Below are positions 59,031 to 64,000 of a stretch of DNA of 64,000 bases, in pieces; position 1 is the stretch's first letter, and every line of letters starts with the position of its first letter. The notes beneath the pieces are model-generated. The model saw nothing but the letters and a program-made list of their open reading frames with translations, had not been told where the DNA came from and searched no databases. A program made the translations under genes and the position numbers. Source of the stretch: Paratinospora sagittata (Eukaryota; Streptophyta; Magnoliopsida; Ranunculales; Menispermaceae). Location: the NCBI GenBank assembly GCA_035771175.1, contig CM069593.1:44070741-44134740 (forward strand), given 5' to 3'.

Positions 59031-60904
59031 AATAAAAGTATTCTTCAGGGCATTCTAAATAAAATTTTATTTTAGTCAGTTTTCTTAAACTAAAAAAATG
59101 AGTTTTTCATTTGGCATCTAGCGTATGCAAAATGAATATTTTATTTTATTTTATTTCATTTGGATGGGTAGCGGAGGAGAGAACAAATCCCGATCTAAGA
59201 GATCATGGTGGTTGGAAGAGCAATTGAAAAATATAAGCACAGCTCACGCTTCTAGAGAAAAGGAAGTTTATAGCACGTAGTGAATGGTGGTGTAATATAA
59301 TAAGAATAGGAAGAAAAGCATGAATTTTTTTTAGTAACTAGTTATATAATCAATTTCATCACAAAATTATACTTTTAAGAAAGTAATAAGTTTGTTCTTA
59401 ACCCATTAATCTCTATCATATCTTAAGGTGCGGTAATAATAAGAGTTAAACTTAAAACTTTTAGGTTGCATTTAGTTTATAATTTTGAATACAACTTTTT
59501 TTGTCCAAAATTTTAAAAATACGAAATACCTATTTGATTTATTGAAACCTGAAAACAGTTTTCTAAAATTTATAAAGAAAACATGTTGTTTTCAAAAAAT
59601 GACAAAATATTATTTTTTGAGTTGTGTTTATTTTTTAGATCATGAATCAAATACAATCTTAGGTTCCAACACCATAAATCTTTATCAACTATACCAAACT
59701 TTGTATTAGTGAAGCATGAATCTTCGAGAGGTTTAGAGTTTAATGTGGGTGGTTTAGATTATTGAAAGGAATATAAAACTACTTAAATTAAATTAGAATT
59801 GACTTCACATATTGTACTTATAATAATGGGTCAGGAGAGGACTTGCAATTAATGCTACTTAACTATTATATTAGTAGATTAAGATTGGTCGTTAAGAAAA
59901 TTGAATTCTTTTCAATAAATATTGTCGTTTTTTTCTTTTCTTATATAAAAATAATATAGTATTTGTTTTTGATAATGAGAGTTCTCTTAAGGTCTTTCCT
60001 TTCAATTACTTCTTCTAAATTATTATTAAATATGTTTTAAATATGTCACTAGTATTTAAAACAGGATGACATAAGAAGCGAAGCTAGGCGCTTGATTTAA
60101 AATAAAATATATTTAATTAAATATGTCAATTGTCAAGTGGGATTATTTATTGCTCATAAAAGCTTCCATTAAATGTATATCTATAATTGATTAAAATTTA
60201 ATCATTTATGCAATATACAAGAATTAAAGATAACATTAAAAAATTAGACAAGTTGTCCCAATGTAAATATAATAAGTAAATAGAATGCTGGGAGTCTGGG
60301 AAAAAAAAAAAACAATCATTTGTTACTATAGAAACATACAATACCATTAATACACAAAATACTCTCCAATCATACATCAATACACTTGATAATATTCAAC
60401 ATATACTATAAAGTGCGTGTGCTATACCTGAATTAAAGGAGTCAGTCGAACGAGACTACATATGAGCTCAAGTGACGGGTTTCTTTCAACTCGCCCTTGA
60501 GTTTGCTTTTGGCTAACCATCTTTCGGCGGAGCAAAGGGGGCGACTAGTAGCTTATGGCTAAGCAATGAGTTCTAAAAATATGTATATTACTCATTTTCC
60601 TTATGTAAAACTGTATTTCATGCATGGGCTATTATTGAATTAAAATCTTCATGGTCTGCGCCTCACTTCTCTTGACGGATTCCGAGCTCAAGCTTTGTTT
60701 CCGTTCTTTGCGGGTGCCCACAAAAAATTGACATATGTAACTACATTATTATTATGGTCCTCATATCATAAGCTACATATATTAAAATGCGTTACGCCAT
60801 GTATATCTTATGATCATGATAATAATAATTACACATTTAATTATATATATTTGTTGTATAGCTTAAATAGCATTTTTTTAATAACATTACCAAATTAATT
60901 AAAG

Positions 60905-61939
60905 TTACCAGACCAACAGTGAAAAGGTGCAAAGAGAGGTGACGAGAACAACCAAACTAAAAACTTTACACATAGAATCCAACATACCTTCTCTTCTCAA
61001 CTTCTTCTCCTCTCTATCTTTCTTCTTCTTCAAGAAATCTTCGTACCTCTCTCTCCCACCTGACCTCTTCCTCTCACCACACCTCATCCCTCTGTGCAAA
61101 ATCACCAAACTCTCCTTCCCATTCAAATTAATCCCATCCATATCCTCAAACTGCAAACTCACTTCCCTAACGTGCGTCCTCCTCTCCGTCTCCTTCACCC
61201 TCTCTCCCTCGCACTTAACCACCACCCCGCACTGCACGAACTCCGTCGATCCTCCGCCATCGCCGGACATGATGGTCGCGAACCGGAGCTGTATCTCGCC
61301 GGACAACCAGTGCCGATGCACGGAAACAGCTCTCCGGCTCGAAACGTTCGCCGCTCGTTTTCTTCGATTCTCCGTCGTCGGATCCACCACGATCCAGCTC
61401 ACCATCAGATCTTCCTCGAGATCCTCGCACGTGAAATTTTCAGGCAGAATCGGCGTCGGAATCACGTCTTTTGGATCCAACACGTCGATTCTGAACGGCG
61501 AGCATCGGAACCAGCTGGTTAAGGTTTCGGTTTCCAGAACCTTCGAGAAGATGCAGTTGTTCTTGTAGTAGACGTCGACGGCGGAGATTATCAGCTCCGG
61601 CAATATCGCCGGAGCCGCGGGAGACGGCAGTGACCAGTCCATGAGAGGGAAGGAGTCGGAGAAGAAGGTGCGGGGGCCGTTGGGGTAATCGGAGATGACA
61701 CGGTGCATACGTGGAGTGTTGGTGGAAGGCCACGTGGCGTGGCAGACGTCAGACCAGAGGGATTGGTGAATGGAGATGAGGAGTAGGTCGGCGTTAGCGC
61801 AGCTGGCGGAGGCGAGAGCTGGGCCGTCCAAACGACTGAAGATGTGGGTCAAGATGATGTCGGAATGGACGGCTGTGATCGTGTCTGTTTTGTGATCTTC
61901 TTCATCTTGATTGAAGAAGACCGTCGTCGTTGTTGCCAT
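60905..61939 (-). CDS. F-box protein, At2g27310-like
   Basis: Single-exon gene for a 344-residue F-box protein, the substrate-recruiting part of an SCF ubiquitin ligase. The F-box is near residues 20-55 (HSDIILTHIFSRLDGPALAS, then LWSDVCHATWPS), followed by the conserved NGPRTFFSDSFPLMDW, ELIISAVDVYYKNNCIFSKV, LTSWFRCSPFRIDVLDPKD, LSGEIQLRFATIM and VSLQFEDMDGINLNGKESL blocks seen in the At2g27310 family. The C-terminus is Lys/Arg-rich (FLKKKKDREEKKLRREG) and ends in a hydrophobic segment (VFSLVVLVTSLCTFSLLVW) that may anchor it in a membrane. An upstream in-frame ATG exists at 62068, but a TATA box at 62012-62006 puts the transcript start near 61980, so ATG 61939 is preferred. Confidence 0.92.
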   Translation of the reverse strand: MATTTTVFFNQDEEDHKTDTITAVHSDIILTHIFSRLDGPALASASCANADLLLISIHQSLWSDVCHATWPSTNTPRMHRVISDYPNGPRTFFSDSFPLMDWSLPSPAAPAILPELIISAVDVYYKNNCIFSKVLETETLTSWFRCSPFRIDVLDPKDVIPTPILPENFTCEDLEEDLMVSWIVVDPTTENRRKRAANVSSRRAVSVHRHWLSGEIQLRFATIMSGDGGGSTEFVQCGVVVKCEGERVKETERRTHVREVSLQFEDMDGINLNGKESLVILHRGMRCGERKRSGGRERYEDFLKKKKDREEKKLRREGMLDSMCKVFSLVVLVTSLCTFSLLVW

Positions 61940-62005
61940 TTTTTTCGCCGCTAGAACAGCAGGTTCGAATAACATAGTAGAAAGTGAGTTAAGAGGTTTG
62001 GTTAC

Positions 62006-62012
62006 ATATATA
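62006..62012 (-). promoter_or_regulatory. TATA box of the F-box gene
   Basis: On the - strand CCTATATATGTAACC lies about 70 bp upstream of the preferred ATG (61939). A start site 25-35 bp downstream would leave a 5' UTR of about 40 bases and exclude the ATG at 62068. Confidence 0.55.
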
Positions 62013-62068
62013 GGGAACAAAAAATGGGTAAGAAATTGAAAATTACAATATTTATTGCTTGCTTCCAT

Positions 62069-62763
62069 TGATTTTTCTTATTAACATTAATGTTCAGATT
62101 TTAAAAATATCAGAAGATTCTTTGAGTTTTTATGTATGTTTTTACGGTGTTTAGTGATTGGTGATCGATCAACATCGAGTAATATTAAAGATTTTGACTT
62201 TTTTTGGTAGTAGAGTAGAGAAGGCAGAGATTAACCCAATGATACATCAACACATTAGATAGTTGAATTTCAAACTTGTCAGAAAATGACGATTAAGGGT
62301 AGACTTGACTTAGGATTGACTTTGACTTTGACTTTAACAGCATGAACGATTAAATAAAGGCATTGAATCACTACTGTAAGATAACCGGGTTTTTGCGATA
62401 TTTATTTTGTATTGAGAATCAAAAAATTTACAAAAAATATTATGTTTTTTTTGTTTCACCCCTAACGGCAGCAGGTGGTGTCTACGAAATTAATTCATTT
62501 GAATTTGATTCAAATTGAATTACAAAAATACAAAGAACTTTTAATAAATAATAACTTCATACACAATTTTATTTATTAAAAAATATTATTTACCATACTA
62601 TAAATTGTATGCAGTGACACAAAAGACATTTTACAAATGGGAGAAGACTCACAGCAAATGAGTTATAAATGAAAACACTAGTTGAAACTATATAAACATC
62701 AATTTATGTATGTTATTAACTCGGTTATGGTAGATTTCTCTAATAAAGTTTCATACAAGAATC
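62069..62763. other. upstream region of the F-box gene
   Basis: AT-rich DNA with a (TTGACT)n-like stretch near 62305-62335 (GACTTGACTTAGG, TGACTTTGACTTTGACTTT) that contains several TTGAC W-box cores. No gene. Confidence 0.5.
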
Positions 62764-63039
62764 GTGAATGCGGCATTGGTTCGATATTTTGAGACTGGGG
62801 TGTTTCATTCCTTAAGATTTGGAGGTCACTAGTTTAATTTTTAAGTCACGCTGGTTCAGTCCGTAATTTTTAATTTTATCACCTTTAATAAATTTTTCGC
62901 TGGTGTCACGTTAGTGTGGAAATTAGTTGGATTATGGTAAGAAAGTATGTTGACCGTTAACCTATCTATCTATTATGTATCTAAACACCCTAAAGGTTAA
63001 GGGAGCCCTGCGTTACTTCATCTAAAAAAACAAAGAAAA
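62764..63039 (+). mobile_element. SINE with 18 bp target-site duplication
   Basis: AAGTTTCATACAAGAATC occurs at 62746-62763 and 63040-63057, flanking a 276 bp element. It begins GTGAATGCGGCATTGG, contains A-box-like GGGTGTTTCATTCCTTAAG and a decayed B-box region GGAGGTCACTAGTTTAATTT, and ends in an A-rich tail (CTAAAAAAACAAAGAAAA). A long perfect duplication and A-rich tail show LINE-driven retroposition, and the box spacing fits a tRNA-derived SINE. Confidence 0.82.
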
Positions 63040-63160
63040 AAGTTTCATACAAGAATCTCGACAGTAGAAGGTGAAGATTATGTAGAGAAGTGAGTTCAAG
63101 ATATATTTATTGGGCACACGTTCTCATAATCTCAAAAACAATTAAGAGTCACGCGTGACC

Positions 63161-63288
63161 TTAATTGGCGTTTTGAACGTGTTATATAATAATATAGTAT
63201 ATCACACCCTCAACTTGCAATTACTTAATTGGCGTTTTGAACTTGTTATATAATAATATAGTATGCCTCACCCTAACTTGCAATATAA
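63161..63288. repeat. 64 bp tandem duplication
   Basis: Copies starting TTAATTGGCGTTTTGAAC at 63161 and 63225 share TTATATAATAATATAGTAT and the end AACTTGCAAT. A few substitutions separate them. Confidence 0.85.
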
Positions 63289-63289
63289 T

Positions 63290-63435
63290 AACGCTGGTCA
63301 AATATATGTGTCCGGGTGTAGCTAAGAATTTTATTTTGAGCGGGCTAATTTTTTTTTTTTAAAAAAAACTTCAATGATATTAGGATAATTTATTAATTAA
63401 GATATGTAAAAAATTATAACTATATGTGCAACTAT

Positions 63436-63466
<31 letters not shown>

Positions 63467-64000
63467 CATGAAATTATTTTTACACACTTTAATATATGTA
63501 AATTATTGATATCTAAATAATATATATGTGTAGTTATTTTAAATCAAACTAAATATTATGATAAAAAAAGGTTCAACTAAATTTTTTAAAAATTATTTGA
63601 CAACTTTATCCTTAAAGCTGTAAATTGACGCACGAGCAGCAAATTCAAAAGATTGTGTTTTATAGTGTTTATATAATTTTTTTTATTTGATTGTGATTAT
63701 AATTTATTGGATATTAGTTTTTGATAAATTAATATTTTTAATAATTTTTTTTATTTAACCAAATTATTTTAATTTCTTATATAATTTGATAAACTAATAT
63801 TTAATATATTTTATCTTTATCTAACACTTATAATACAATGCAAATAATAAAATTAAAAACATAATTATTTATCATATTTATAAAAAGAAAAAAAGACATT
63901 TTATTGTTAGTATACAAATAAAAATGTGAAAAGAGAGTCAAATTTAAAAAAAGAAGAAGAGAGAAATGTACATTTTCATATATTTCATCATTACGGGAGA
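63290..64000. other. AT-rich right end of the window
   Basis: It has poly-T and poly-A runs, a (TA)n run (63439-63466) and otherwise low-complexity AT-rich DNA. No gene or element recognised. Confidence 0.6.

Larger units (their letters stand above)
56733..60904. other. 4.2 kb spacer, LRR gene and F-box gene
   Basis: After the LRR 3' UTR it consists of the tandem duplication at 57139-59030 and then about 1.9 kb of AT-rich DNA. A short less AT-rich stretch at 60420-60720 has no recognisable feature. The short frames in the duplicated part (MIKKFLFPF...) show no family resemblance. No gene seen. Confidence 0.6.

Noticed and set aside
61094..61522. Sense-strand frames opposite the F-box gene
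   Set aside because: They are shadows of the conserved - strand coding sequence.
1..64000. CRISPR array, operon or phage-type system
   Set aside because: No regularly spaced repeats with unique spacers, and all genes are intron-bearing or single eukaryotic genes.

Overview
The window is plant nuclear DNA, most likely from a dicot. It is AT-rich, the genes have many short exons split by GT-AG introns, and their products match conserved plant families. The introns and spacers carry plant-type SINEs, L1-like LINE remains, MITEs and an integrated pararetrovirus. I cannot name the species from the sequence.

Seven host genes can be read with joined exon frames. On the + strand: the 3' part of an OTU deubiquitinase (OTLD1/OTU6 type, 427-3636, running in from the left edge); SWC2/YL1, a subunit of the SWR1 complex that deposits H2A.Z (12992-23301); DCP1, the mRNA decapping cofactor (25322-33186); a small organelle-type RRM protein (34055-38893); and an LRR protein with a basic tail (53005-56732). 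On the - strand: nicalin, an ER membrane protein (52062 to 39239), and a single-exon F-box protein (61939 to 60905). The RRM gene and nicalin converge; nicalin and the LRR gene diverge. The genes do not form a pathway: they act in chromatin and ubiquitin control, mRNA turnover, organelle RNA, ER membrane protein biogenesis and SCF-type ubiquitination.

Between OTLD1 and SWC2 lies a decayed, roughly 7.2 kb endogenous caulimovirid on the - strand (about 12060 to 4825). It keeps the order movement protein, coat protein with zinc knuckle, aspartic protease, reverse transcriptase, RNase H, downstream ORF, and a TATA-box promoter. It is broken by stops and by a 260 bp inverted-repeat element that carries a tRNA-like segment. 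The promoter points towards the 3' end of OTLD1.

The large introns are full of small mobile elements, several with clear target-site duplications. These are a solo LTR in the last OTLD1 intron (TSD ATAAT); an L1-like LINE piece, a TIR element nested inside it (10 bp TSD), a Tourist-like MITE (TSD TTA) and a Mutator-like element (10 bp TSD), all in one 4.5 kb SWC2 intron; Au-type SINE copies around 37, 46, 49 and 55 kb; and other SINEs near 53.6 and 62.8 kb. The 57-59 kb spacer holds a young tandem duplication of about 0.95 kb ending in long (TA)n tracts. I found no tRNA or rRNA gene, no CRISPR array and no new multi-gene system. The strongest items for a second look are the pararetrovirus with its nested tRNA-like inverted-repeat element, and the nested element stack in the SWC2 intron.
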